Source of the DNA: Montanilutibacter psychrotolerans
Lineage (GTDB): Bacteria > Pseudomonadota > Gammaproteobacteria > Xanthomonadales > Xanthomonadaceae
Direction of reading: 5' to 3'
Length of the DNA: 64,000 nt
Assembly: GCF_003719825.1 (NCBI RefSeq)
Contig: NZ_RIBS01000001.1
Span: 796,632 to 860,631 of the forward strand
Shown here: piece after piece, positions 37,415 to 46,324 of the stretch
Position numbering within the stretch: position 1 is the stretch's first letter
How the letters are laid out: the number at the start of each line of letters is the position of its first letter
The notes under the pieces: model-generated
Told to the model about the DNA's origin: nothing
The model's input: only the letters and a program-made list of their open reading frames with translations
The model's database searches: none
Position numbers and translations under genes: made by a program

Positions 37415-39436
37415 GTGATCAGGTCCAGCCTTCCGCTAGTCGTTTTGTTGGCCGCAGCCACCACCGCATCCGCCGGCGCCTTGCACGGGATCCATCCCGA
37501 AGACCTCAACCGCAACGGCGACGCCTGCACCGATTTCTTCGACTACGCCAACGGCGCGTGGCGAGCGCAGAACCCGATCCCGAACTACATGGATCGCTGG
37601 AGCCGCCGCTGGCAATCCGGCGAGGTCAACAAGGAACACGTCCGCGACATCCTCGCCGAGCTCTCGGCGCGCACGGACTGGCCACGGGGCAGTGCAGGGC
37701 AGCTCGCCGGCGACTTCTACGCCGCGTGCATGGACGAATCCCGGGTCGACGCGCTGGGCAGCAAGCCGGTCCAACCTTGGCTTGCCGACGTCGACGCCAT
37801 CGGCGACAAGGCCGACCTGCAGCGCATGATCGGCAAGCTGCACGACGTTGGCGTGAACGTGCCCTTCATCGTCTACGCCGGCGAGGACCTGCACGAGCCG
37901 TCCAGGACCATCGCCCACATCTACGCCGGTGGCCTGGGCATGCCCGACCGCGACTACTACCTCAAGACCGAACCGCGATTCGTCGAGTCGCGCGCGAAGT
38001 ACCTCGAGCACGTGGCGAAGATGTTCGAGCTCGCCGGCGCCGCACCGGAACAGGCCAGGCAGAACGCCCAGACCGTGTTCGCCTTCGAAAAGCGCCTGGC
38101 CGAAGCCTCGTTGGACAACGTGCAATTGCGCGACCCAAAGCTGCAGGACAACCCGACGGCGTTCGCCGACCTGCCAAAGCTTGCGCCCGCCTTCGACTGG
38201 GGCACGTACTTCGACGCTGCCCAGATGCCGCGCGACGCGGTCAACGTGACCCAGCCGAAGTTCCTGCAGCAGGTAGAGAAGGAACTGGCCACGACCCCGC
38301 TCCCGCAGTGGAAGACCTACCTGCAGTGGCACGTGCTCAACACCGCCGCGGACTCGCTGTCCACGTCATTCGTCGAGGAGAACTTCGCCTTCAACGGCAG
38401 GTTCCTCACCGGTGCCACCGAGATCAAACCGCGCTGGAAGCGCTGCGCCGAAGCCACCGATGCCCAGCTCGGCGAAGCGCTGGGCCAGAAGTACGTCGAG
38501 AAGTATTTCCCGCCGGAAGCCAAGGTCAAGATGCAGGAAATGGTGAAGAACATCCTGCTGGCGATGGACGACACCATTCGCGAACTGGACTGGATGGACG
38601 AAGAAACCAAGAAGAAGGCGCTGGAGAAGCGCTCCACCTTCTTCCCCAAGCTCGGCTATCCGGACAAGTTCAAGGACTACAAGGGCGTGGTCGTCTCGCG
38701 CGATTCGGCGTGGGACAACCTCGTCGCCGCCTCGCGCTGGAACGTCGCCGACAACCGCAGCCAGGTCGACAAGCCGACCGACCGCAGCCGCTGGGGCATG
38801 TCGCCGCCAACGTCGAATGCGTACTACAACCCGTTGCAGAACGAGATCGTGTTCCCGGCCGGCATCCTGCAGCCGCCCGCGTTCGACCTGACCGCCACCG
38901 ACGCCGTCAACTACGGCGCGATCGGTGTGGTCATCGGCCACGAGATCAGCCACGGCTTCGACGACCAGGGCGCGCAGTTCGACGCGCAGGGGCGCCTCGC
39001 CAACTGGTGGACGGCCGAGGACAACACGCAGTTCACCTCCAAGGGCCAGTGCGTGGTCAACCAGTTCGAGGGCTACTTCATCGAACCGGGCGTCCACCAC
39101 AACGGCAAGCTGGTGCTGGGAGAATCCATCGGCGACCTTGCCGGTGCCAAGCTCGCCTACCGCGGCTACCTGAAGTCGCGCGAAGGCAAGGGTCCGGAGC
39201 CGACCATCGACGGCTTCACCCCCCAGCAGCAGTTCTTCATTGCCTGGGGGCAGTGGCGCGGTGATGAAACGCGCATCGAAACCCAGCGCACCATGATCCA
39301 GGGCGACCCGCACCCGATCGCGAAGTACCGGGTCAATGGGCCGTTGTCGAATCTGCCCGAGTTCCGCGAGGCGTTTCAATGCAAGGCGGATGCGCCAATG
39401 GTGCGACCGGAGGCTGATCGCTGTGAAGTCTGGTAA
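37415..39436 (+). CDS. Secreted M13-family zinc metallopeptidase (neprilysin/PepO-like)
   Basis: The 673-residue peptidase has a signal peptide (MIRSSLPLVVLLAAATTASA). The zinc site is H509-E-I-S-H513 in GHEISHGFDDQG with the third ligand E570 and D574 in GESIGDLAG. The substrate-binding segment NAYYNPLQNEIVFPAGILQPP and the C-terminal PEFREAFQCKADAPM match the M13 family. The GTG at 37415 is chosen because AAGGACG lies seven bases upstream and the signal peptide begins there. A TATAGT -10-like element is at 37379-37384. The REP array ends about 80 bp upstream. Confidence 0.93.
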   Translation: MIRSSLPLVVLLAAATTASAGALHGIHPEDLNRNGDACTDFFDYANGAWRAQNPIPNYMDRWSRRWQSGEVNKEHVRDILAELSARTDWPRGSAGQLAGDFYAACMDESRVDALGSKPVQPWLADVDAIGDKADLQRMIGKLHDVGVNVPFIVYAGEDLHEPSRTIAHIYAGGLGMPDRDYYLKTEPRFVESRAKYLEHVAKMFELAGAAPEQARQNAQTVFAFEKRLAEASLDNVQLRDPKLQDNPTAFADLPKLAPAFDWGTYFDAAQMPRDAVNVTQPKFLQQVEKELATTPLPQWKTYLQWHVLNTAADSLSTSFVEENFAFNGRFLTGATEIKPRWKRCAEATDAQLGEALGQKYVEKYFPPEAKVKMQEMVKNILLAMDDTIRELDWMDEETKKKALEKRSTFFPKLGYPDKFKDYKGVVVSRDSAWDNLVAASRWNVADNRSQVDKPTDRSRWGMSPPTSNAYYNPLQNEIVFPAGILQPPAFDLTATDAVNYGAIGVVIGHEISHGFDDQGAQFDAQGRLANWWTAEDNTQFTSKGQCVVNQFEGYFIEPGVHHNGKLVLGESIGDLAGAKLAYRGYLKSREGKGPEPTIDGFTPQQQFFIAWGQWRGDETRIETQRTMIQGDPHPIAKYRVNGPLSNLPEFREAFQCKADAPMVRPEADRCEVW

Positions 39437-39455
39437 CCACGGAGATTCAAAGATC

Positions 39456-40049
39456 ATGACGATGCAACTGAGATGCCGCTGTGGCGCGGTGAGGGGCGAC
39501 ATGGATGCCGCCCGCGCCTTCATTCGGGCAACCTGCTATTGCAAGGATTGCCGTGCCTTTGCGCGCTTCCTCGGGCAGCCGGACGTGCTGGATGCCAGTG
39601 GCGGCACCGACATCGTGCCGACCGCGCCGGCCACGGTGCGGTTCACCGCCGGTTCCGAGCACGTGGCCTGCATGTCGCTCAGTCCCAAGGGCCTGCTTCG
39701 CTGGTACGCGTCGTGCTGCCGCACGCCGCTGGCCAACACGCCGCGCGATGCGAAGCAACCGTATGCGGGCCTGGTGACAGCCTGTTTCGATGCCGCGCCG
39801 CAGGCGGTGGACGCGGCCTTTGGGCCTCGCGATCGCATCGTGCTCAACACCGGATCGGCAACCGCGCCGGTGCGTTCCACGCCGCTCACCTTCGTGACGG
39901 GTGGCTTGCGCATCCTGGCCGGCGTCATCGGCGCCCGTCTGCGTCGTGAGCGCACCTCGCCGTTCTTCGATGTCAGTGGGCAGCCAGTGGCGGCGCCGGA
40001 GGTGATCAGTTTCGAGCAGCGCGCCGCGCTCGAGCGTGACGTTCGGTGA
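39456..40049 (+). CDS. GFA-like (DUF6151-type) Cys-rich zinc protein
   Basis: This 197-residue protein begins MTMQLRCRCGAVRGDM and has RATCYCKDCRAFARFLG and RWYASCCRTPLANT. These CxC, CxCxxC and CC groups are the zinc-binding pattern of the glutathione-dependent formaldehyde-activating (GFA) fold. GFA-type enzymatic activity is not implied. The last codons and the stop (RAALERDVR-stop) are copied into the 90-bp REP array that follows directly. Confidence 0.8.
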   Translation: MTMQLRCRCGAVRGDMDAARAFIRATCYCKDCRAFARFLGQPDVLDASGGTDIVPTAPATVRFTAGSEHVACMSLSPKGLLRWYASCCRTPLANTPRDAKQPYAGLVTACFDAAPQAVDAAFGPRDRIVLNTGSATAPVRSTPLTFVTGGLRILAGVIGARLRRERTSPFFDVSGQPVAAPEVISFEQRAALERDVR

Positions 40050-40052
40050 TGC

Positions 40053-40474
40053 GTAGGGTGGGCCCCGGCCCACCGCTTGGAGGTGCGGAGGGGGTGGGCT
40101 TGAGCCCACCCTACGTCGCTGGAGCGCGACGTCCGGTGATGCGTAGGGTGGGCCCCGGCCCACCGATTGGCGGTGCGGCGGTGGTGGGCTTGAGCCCACC
40201 CTACGTCGCTGGAGCGTGACGTTCGGTGAAGCGTAGGGTGGGCCCCGGCCCACCGATCGGCGGTGCGGCAGTGGTGGGCTTGAGCCCACCCTACGTCGCT
40301 TGAGCGTGACGTTCGGTGATGCGTAGGGTGGGCCCCGGCCCACCGATTGGCGGTGCGGCGGTGGTGGGCTTGAGCCCACCCTACGTCGCTGGAGCGCGAC
40401 GTTCGGTGATGCGTAGGGTGGGCCCCGGCCCACCGCGTGGAGGTGCGGCGGTGGTGGGCTTGAGCCCACCCTAC
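40053..40474. repeat. 90-bp tandem REPIN array containing the neighbour gene's 3' end
   Basis: Forward REPs (loop CCCG) start at 40053, 40143, 40233, 40323 and 40413, exactly 90 bp apart. Each is followed 40 bp later by an inverted TTGA-loop REP. The linker between units, GCTGGAGCGTGACGTTCGGT followed by GAT, copies the last seven codons and stop of the gene ending at 40049. The gap to 40516 holds nothing else. Confidence 0.95.
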
Positions 40475-40515
40475 GTCGCTGATGTAGACCATCGCGCCCG
40501 GGTTGCGCTCGGGCG

Positions 40516-41085
40516 TTAAGTAAACCGGTACTGCAGTACGACAAATCCGCGCGGGTAGGTTTTGCTGTGTTCAAGCACGAGTTCGCGCTGGCCAAGGTCG
40601 TGGGGAGCGAATGATCGGCCGGCGCCGATCAGGCGTGGGACGATGCGCAGACGCAGCACGTCGACTTCGCCGGCGCGCATCAGCGCCTCGGTCAGCGTCA
40701 GACTGCCCCATACGACGAGGTCGCCGTCGATGCGCGACTGCAGGGCGCGCACGCTGTCCACGCCGTCGCCGTGCAAGACCTGGGCCGGCGCGTGTCGGCC
40801 CCAAGGGGCGTCGTCGAGCGTGTTCGACACCACGTATTTGGGAATGGTGTTTATCGGCACGGCTACCGGTTCGACAGCCGGGTCCGCGTCCGGCCAGTAG
40901 TCGGCAAACATCCGGTACGTGGTGCGGCCGAGGACGATGGCGCGCACCGACTCGAGCATGCGCAGCTGGTCCCCGTCTGCCTCGTTGATGCCGGTGACAT
41001 CACTTTCGAAAAAGCCGATGCCGCCGTCTGGCTCAGCAGCGTAACCGTCGGCACTGACGATCTGTTCAACGATGAGCTTGCCCAT
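40516..41085 (-). CDS. Dihydrofolate reductase-like (RibD C-terminal) protein
   Basis: This 189-residue protein has MGKLIVEQIVSADGYAAEPD, LRMLESVRAIVLGRTTYRMF, KYVVSNTLDD and LVVWGSLTLTEALMRAGEVD, the standard pattern of DHFR-fold/RibD C-terminal reductases. It probably uses NADPH (GRTTY and WGS segments); the substrate is unknown. A near-perfect AAAGGAGGTC site stands eight bases before the ATG at 41085, so the longer upstream frame is rejected. Confidence 0.9.
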   Translation of the reverse strand: MGKLIVEQIVSADGYAAEPDGGIGFFESDVTGINEADGDQLRMLESVRAIVLGRTTYRMFADYWPDADPAVEPVAVPINTIPKYVVSNTLDDAPWGRHAPAQVLHGDGVDSVRALQSRIDGDLVVWGSLTLTEALMRAGEVDVLRLRIVPRLIGAGRSFAPHDLGQRELVLEHSKTYPRGFVVLQYRFT

Positions 41086-41188
41086 GGAACGACCTCCTTT
41101 CGATGGCTTCATCGGGTACGACGAACCAAGGCGGGGCGAATCGACATCGGGGCGGGGGTAGCCTGCCGGACCTGCTCAAGACGGAAGC

Positions 41189-41372
41189 GTAGGGTGGGCC
41201 CTGGCCCACCGTGTGCCCAAGGCGGGCTTGAGCCCGCCCTACGCCCGCCCTACGCCCGCTCTACGACCATCCGTTCAACGTCGCGCCGCGACGATGCGTA
41301 GGGTGGGCCCTGGCCCACCGCTCTGCGACAAATGGATTTCCTGCGGCGAGAGGCGGGTGCTTTCCTGGGGGA
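41189..41372. repeat. REP cluster with leader fragment
   Basis: Forward REP (GTAG 41189), inverted GC-stem REP near 41221 with about three GCCCGCCCTAC-type 11-mers, forward REP (GTAG 41298), then CTCTGCG and GGCGAGAGGCGGGTGC, a decayed RAYT leader. It lies between the reductase promoter and the DUF3228-like gene. Confidence 0.85.
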
Positions 41373-41433
41373 GTCACGAGACCCACAACGCCCGTGCCCC
41401 GATAATGCCGCGCCCCCGACTTTCCCTTGCCGC

Positions 41434-41991
41434 ATGTCCATCATCCTCACCGACTTCGCTCGCCCCCGCTTGTTTCCGCGCGAGCCGCGGCGCAACACCA
41501 TCCAGGACTGCACGCCCGAGGCGTTCGAGCGGCACCTCAACGAGGTGTCGCCGTTGCAGGTGCTGGACGGCTACGCGTCGTTCTGCAAGTTGCACGTGCA
41601 TCGCAACTGGACGTCGACGCGGTGCCTGGCGGTGCCGATCACCGACGACAACCGGCACCTGCTGCGCACCCAGTACGAGGCCCGGACCCGAGACGAGCTG
41701 CCGGTGCTGGTGCGCTGGTTCGAGGGGATCGAACCACCGGTGGCGAACTACCTGGTCGTCATCCTCTACAGCCGGGAGCAGCTGGCGAAGGAGGGGACGG
41801 TGACCACGGCCGACTGGGGCGTGGTGGGCTGCATGTACACCGCCGAGCCGATCGAGACGCCCATGGCCCCGGTCACGATGATGCGCAACGCACTCGGCGT
41901 GGAGGAGGGCGGCTCGGGTGTACCGCTGGACCGGGAGGCATATCGGCGCAGCGTCGAGTTCTGGAGCACGCATGCCAATTGGCGGGGGTAG
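41434..41991 (+). CDS. DUF3228-like conserved protein
   Basis: This 185-residue protein begins MSIILTDFARPRLFPREPRR and has LLDGYA-type (QVLDGYASFCKLHVHRNWTS), ARTRDELPVLVRWFEG and NYLVVILYSREQLAKE segments and an ADWGVVGCMYTAEP stretch, which I associate with DUF3228. No catalytic motif is known and there is no signal peptide. REPs lie on both sides. Confidence 0.65.
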   Translation: MSIILTDFARPRLFPREPRRNTIQDCTPEAFERHLNEVSPLQVLDGYASFCKLHVHRNWTSTRCLAVPITDDNRHLLRTQYEARTRDELPVLVRWFEGIEPPVANYLVVILYSREQLAKEGTVTTADWGVVGCMYTAEPIETPMAPVTMMRNALGVEEGGSGVPLDREAYRRSVEFWSTHANWRG

Positions 41992-42055
41992 GGGTTGTGG
42001 TGGCGTGGCGCTTGGAAGGCGGAAGGCGGAGGCCGGAAGCCGGAAGGCGGAAGGC

Positions 42056-42312
42056 GGGCTTGAGCCGCCCTACGCCCGCCCTACGCCCACCTACGACTTC
42101 CGCCAGGACGATGCGTAGGGTGGGCCCTGGCCCACCGCTTGCGTGACCCACACGGAAGGCGGGCTTGAGCCCGCCCTACACCCGCCCTACGCCCGCCTAC
42201 GACTTTCGCCAGGACGATGCGTAGGGTGGGCCCTGGCCCACCGCTTGTGAGACCCACAAAGGCCGGCGGGCTTGAGCCCGCCCTACGCCCGCCCTACGCC
42301 CGCCTTACGCCC
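42056..42312. repeat. REP array of about 106-bp units with 11-bp slippage repeats
   Basis: Forward REPs start at 42115 and 42221 (106 bp apart), each preceded by CGCCAGGACGATGC and followed by an inverted GC-stem REP and several CGCCCTACGCC repeats. Just before, at 42018-42055, a GGAAGGCGGA-type short repeat runs several times. The array reaches the end of the minus-strand HExxH gene. Confidence 0.88.
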
Positions 42313-42336
42313 TCCGTGCGCCCGTGCCTATGTCGG

Positions 42337-43650
42337 TTAGGGCTGGCTGTCGTCGCGCACTAGCGTCGAATCCCCGGCGCGCGCGCCCGGTGCGATCTTC
42401 CAGCCGGGCTTCAGCGTGAGCGTCCAGCCGTCGCCGCGCAGGCCGCCGTCGCGGGGCAGCGGCACCGTTGCGCGCTTCATGTCGGCTTGCACCAATGCGC
42501 CGTTGCGCTCCACCACCAGGTCGCCCCAGGCGTCGGTGAGGCGCAGGGTGGGGTACACGGTGCCTGCGTCGTCCAGCGGCACCAGCGTCTGCGGGTTGAA
42601 CTGGAAGTTCGACTTCGCCAGCGGCAGCACCAGCAGCGGGCCCTCGATCAGCGCGACGCGGTAGGCATCGACGCGGGCGATGCGTTCCCCGTCGCGGCGG
42701 ACCTCCGCTTCGCGCAGGCTGCCGTCGACGTCGTATCGGCGCTTGCGCGCATCGAGGTCGGCGGACACGGCGGCACCGGTGTTGTACGCAGTCGCCAGCA
42801 GCGCGCCCAGGTTGGCGCTGGCGGAAATCTTGCCGCGCCACTCGGGATCGGCATCGTCCAGCAGCAGGCCGTAGGCGGGGCCGCTGGCGTATGCGAACGA
42901 GCGCACGAAGCTCGGTGCGTCGAGGAAGCGCGACAGGTCGAAGATTGCATACGCCTGCCGCTCGTCCAAGCGTGCCAGGCCGAGCCGCACGCCGGTGTAC
43001 TCGGCGATGCCTTCGTTGATCTCCAGCGCGGCCTCGTCGCCGGCGGCATTGGCGAACAAGCCGTGGCGCGCGTGCCGGAACGCGAGTGCATCGGTGACGT
43101 GGGCGCGGCGGTCGTCTGCATCGTCGGCCATCAACGCCTGCGCCAGTGCGCGCCATTCCAGTTGCAACAGGTAGCGGCCTTCGAGCGTGTCGAGGTGGCG
43201 GTTGCCCGCCTCGGGCCGGGTCAGGCCGAGGTCGGGCTGGATGCGGTGGAACATTTCGTGCGCGAGCGTGACCCGGCGGGTCGTGGTCTCGAACGACACC
43301 GGCCACAGCAGTTGCGTCCAGCGCGTGCCGGACCACTCGACGCGTGTGTTGGCCATGATGGCGCCGGTCGGCAGCGTCCCGGTGAATACGTTGCCGCCCG
43401 CCGTCAACGCATTGCCCGGGTCTTGCTGGTTCGCGATCGCGGCGCGGTCCATCGGATCGACGATCAGGATCGGACCGCACAGCGAACGTCCCCACAATGC
43501 GCCGGCGTCGCGATCGCAGATCGTTCGCGCCTCGTCGAACACCAGGTTGGCGCCGTCGCGATCGACCGTCGCTGCGGCGGGTACGCTCTGAAGGCACGCG
43601 GCGAGACCCGCGCAGGTGAGCAGGGTGGTGCGGAAGAAGGGAGTCGACAT
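42337..43650 (-). CDS. Secreted HExxH putative metallopeptidase
   Basis: This 437-residue protein has a signal peptide (MSTPFFRTTLLTCAGLAACL, cleavage near AAA). A zinc-type motif LAHEMFHRIQP (HExxH) is followed about 90 residues later by NEGIAEYTGVRLG, whose Glu could be the third ligand, as in gluzincin peptidases. The last 150 residues look like beta-rich domains (FQFNPQTLVPLDDAG and onward). I do not recognise the family by name. Metalloprotease activity is inferred from the motif. Confidence 0.65.
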   Translation of the reverse strand: MSTPFFRTTLLTCAGLAACLQSVPAAATVDRDGANLVFDEARTICDRDAGALWGRSLCGPILIVDPMDRAAIANQQDPGNALTAGGNVFTGTLPTGAIMANTRVEWSGTRWTQLLWPVSFETTTRRVTLAHEMFHRIQPDLGLTRPEAGNRHLDTLEGRYLLQLEWRALAQALMADDADDRRAHVTDALAFRHARHGLFANAAGDEAALEINEGIAEYTGVRLGLARLDERQAYAIFDLSRFLDAPSFVRSFAYASGPAYGLLLDDADPEWRGKISASANLGALLATAYNTGAAVSADLDARKRRYDVDGSLREAEVRRDGERIARVDAYRVALIEGPLLVLPLAKSNFQFNPQTLVPLDDAGTVYPTLRLTDAWGDLVVERNGALVQADMKRATVPLPRDGGLRGDGWTLTLKPGWKIAPGARAGDSTLVRDDSQP

Positions 43651-43940
43651 CTCATGGTCCGTGCGTGAAATGGAGCGCGATTGTGGCGCAGATCAAGCGC
43701 TACGGTGGCGCGGTGCACTGCTACGCCAGAACGCCAGGTGGGGCCGCACAAACCAGGCCAGTGATCGTGCCGCCCCTGCCTCGCGGCAGATTGGGGCAAT
43801 GGCGCGCGGGGCAGGGGCGAAAGGGCTTCAGGTTCGAACCAAGTCGATGAACCCGGAACCATTTCGTCGAAGCAGGCGGTATCGTGTGCGGCGGAGACAA
43901 TCCAAGTCCTTCGGGGCTTCCCTCGTTGGCATCGTCAACC

Positions 43941-44984
43941 ATGCTCAAGTCGCATCTGCTGTTCTTCTTTGCCGGCCTGGGCGCATTCAATGGCTTGGCA
44001 CTGTCGCTCTATCTGCTCTGGCGACAACCGGCAACGCCGGCGCAACGGTGGTTGGCCGCACTGGTGCTGATGCTCAGCATCCGAACCGGAAAGTCCGTGC
44101 TGTTCTACTTCTGGCCCGAGGTTTCCAAGCTGGTCCTGCAGGTCGGCCTGACCGCCTGCTTGCTCATTGGCCCCTGCCTGATCGGCTTCGTGCGCGCCTG
44201 GGCAGATCCGCAACGACGGCACACCCGGAAGGATCCGCTTTTCGGATGGGGCTTGCTCGCGCTGGCAACCGGCTTTGGCGTGGCCTTCCCGTATGCCGAC
44301 CACGTGGGTTTGTGGGCAGGGGCGGTCTGGCGCTGGATCCAGTTTGGCTGGCTGGCGTGCCTGCTGGTGGCCGGTGGGCTGTTTGTCCGTGCCACCCGGC
44401 AGCAGGACAGCCACGACGCAGGCGACGGATTGGCCCGCGGGCATGTCGCGGCGGTGGTCGCGGGTGTGGCGGTGATCTGGCTGGCCTATTTCACCGCCGG
44501 GTTGACCTCGTACATCGTGGGCGCGCTGTCGTTCTCGCTCGTGCTGTACCTGAGTGCCATCGTGGCCCTCGCCCAGCGTAGGAAGCGCCGCGCTGCGGCG
44601 CCTTACCAGGACCGCAAGATCGCCCCGGGCGAAGCCGAGGCGGCATTGCAGTCTCTGCACACGTTGATGGCCCAGGAGCACCTGTACAAGGACGCCAGCC
44701 TGACCCTGGCCAGGCTGGCCCGGCGACTCAACATGACCCCGGCGCGCTTGTCGCAGCTGCTGAACGACAACCACAAGACCGCCTTCCGGCAGTACCTGGT
44801 GCAACTGCGGGTCGAGGCGGCCAAGGGGCTGTTGAGCACGCCCGACCTGGTGTCGATGGAGCAGGTCGCCGAAGCCTCCGGGTTCCTGTCCATGTCCACG
44901 TTCTACACCAGCTTCAAGAAGGTGGAGGGCACGACGCCGGCCGCTTGGCGGCAGATGCAACTGCGGTCGAACGCCGACTCCTGA
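43941..44984 (+). CDS. Membrane-bound AraC-family regulator
   Basis: In this 347-residue protein about six or seven membrane helices fill residues 1-225 (LLFFFAGLGAFNGLALSLYL, LVLQVGLTACLLIGPCLIGF and others). A cytoplasmic AraC-type HTH follows: DASLTLARLARRLNMTPARL and the second helix pair MEQVAEASGFLSMSTFYTSF. The HTH lies at the C-terminus, as in many Xanthomonad membrane regulators. It is followed by the NTF2/DJ-1 gene 91 bp later on the same strand, a likely target. The start MLKSHLLFFF at 43941 gives the membrane topology; an upstream GTG is weaker. Confidence 0.88.
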   Translation: MLKSHLLFFFAGLGAFNGLALSLYLLWRQPATPAQRWLAALVLMLSIRTGKSVLFYFWPEVSKLVLQVGLTACLLIGPCLIGFVRAWADPQRRHTRKDPLFGWGLLALATGFGVAFPYADHVGLWAGAVWRWIQFGWLACLLVAGGLFVRATRQQDSHDAGDGLARGHVAAVVAGVAVIWLAYFTAGLTSYIVGALSFSLVLYLSAIVALAQRRKRRAAAPYQDRKIAPGEAEAALQSLHTLMAQEHLYKDASLTLARLARRLNMTPARLSQLLNDNHKTAFRQYLVQLRVEAAKGLLSTPDLVSMEQVAEASGFLSMSTFYTSFKKVEGTTPAAWRQMQLRSNADS

Positions 44985-45075
44985 AACGTGTTTCCGGAGT
45001 CCGGAAGCGTGTTGCAACATACTGTTTGCCAAGGGAAAACATCAGCATGTTGGTCTTCCCCAACAGGAGTCCACC

Positions 45076-46287
45076 GTGCCTGCACCTCCCGCCATGCCGA
45101 CGACCATCGGTGCCGTTTCATTCCGCGCAGTGCTCGTCCAACTGCTGGGCAGCGTCCTCATCGTGCTGTTGATGAGCGGCTGGGCCCAGGCCCAATCGCT
45201 CCCGGATGACCGTCGGGTTGCCGCCGTGATCCAGGACTACCTGGAGGGCAGTTCCTACAACCGGCCCGAACAGCTTCGGCGCGCGTTCCACCCCAGTGCC
45301 CGTCTGTACCTCAGCCAGGGCGTGAGTGGCATGCGGGAGGTGAGTGTCGATCAGTACGTCGGCGGGTTCACCCGGAACCCGGGCCAGTTCAACGGGCGAT
45401 TCGGCCGACTGATCAGCGTGCAGGTCGAGGGCAGCATCGCGACCGCGAAGGCGGAGATCCTGGTCGGCAAGGATCAGGCACGCTTCATTGACTTGTTCCT
45501 GCTGAAGAAGCTCGGCGAAGACTGGCAGGTCATCAGCAAGACCGCGACCCGCTTCCAGGCGCCGGCTCACGGCCGTCAGGTGGTCCTGGTCGTGTCCAAC
45601 GTCACCACGATGCCCGGCACCCAACTCAGCGCCGGCAACAGCTTTGCGGAGCTGATCCATGCCTATTCCACGTTCCGCGACGCGGGCTACGGCGTGCAGT
45701 TTGTGAGCCCTGAAGGTGGGGCCGTGCCACTGGCCTACATCGACACCCGCGATCCGGAGCACACGGCCAGGATCTACGACCGCGACTTCATGTGGGCGTT
45801 GGCCAATACGCGCAAGCCCGAGGAGGTGAGTGCCGTCGACTACGCCGCGCTGATGTACATCGGTGGCAGCGCGGCGATGTATGGCGTCGCGGATCACGCC
45901 GGTCTCAAGTCCCTGGCGGCGCGCATCTACGAACAACAGGGCGGCATTGTCTCGGCGGTCTGTCACGGCAGCGCCGGTCTGGCAAACCTGATGCTGTCCG
46001 ACGGCACGGCGCTGGTGAGCGGCAAGCGGGTCACCGGCTACCCCGATGCCTTCGAAGACAAGCGGGCGCCGTACTACAAGACTTTTCCGTTCTCGATCGA
46101 GCAGCGCCTGCGGGAGCGCGATGGCCTGTTCCGCTACGGTGCCCGCAACACCTCGCACGTGGAGATCGATGGCCGGCTCATCACCGGCATGAACTGGCAA
46201 TCCACCCGCGACGTCGTCAAGGCCATCATCGCGCAGCTGGAGGCGCCAGGCCCGGCGGAAGCGACAACGCGAAATTCAACCCGCTGA
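45076..46287 (+). CDS. Exported fusion of NTF2-like and DJ-1/PfpI domains
   Basis: This 403-residue protein has a GTG start six bases after AGGAG and an N-terminal signal/membrane segment (VQLLGSVLIVLLMSGWAQAQ). Residues about 42-165 form an NTF2/lumazine-like cone (VAAVIQDYLEGSSYNRPEQL, FIDLFLLKKLGEDWQVISKT). Residues about 170-390 are a class-I glutamine-amidotransferase-like DJ-1/PfpI domain with nucleophile C296 in SAVCHGSAGL and the upstream Glu/His environment. Candidate roles are a glyoxalase III-type, protease-like or isonitrile-hydratase-like activity; no specific one can be chosen. It is first of a three-gene run with two serine hydrolases. Confidence 0.8.
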   Translation: MPAPPAMPTTIGAVSFRAVLVQLLGSVLIVLLMSGWAQAQSLPDDRRVAAVIQDYLEGSSYNRPEQLRRAFHPSARLYLSQGVSGMREVSVDQYVGGFTRNPGQFNGRFGRLISVQVEGSIATAKAEILVGKDQARFIDLFLLKKLGEDWQVISKTATRFQAPAHGRQVVLVVSNVTTMPGTQLSAGNSFAELIHAYSTFRDAGYGVQFVSPEGGAVPLAYIDTRDPEHTARIYDRDFMWALANTRKPEEVSAVDYAALMYIGGSAAMYGVADHAGLKSLAARIYEQQGGIVSAVCHGSAGLANLMLSDGTALVSGKRVTGYPDAFEDKRAPYYKTFPFSIEQRLRERDGLFRYGARNTSHVEIDGRLITGMNWQSTRDVVKAIIAQLEAPGPAEATTRNSTR

Positions 46288-46324
46288 TCGTCACACCATT
46301 GGCCAGCTCGCCTCAGGAAGATTC

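Noticed and set aside
39447..40595. 382-codon minus-strand frame rich in repeated [12 protein letters not shown] blocks
   Set aside because: It is the translation of the 90-bp REPIN array plus antisense of the GFA-like gene, not a repeat protein.
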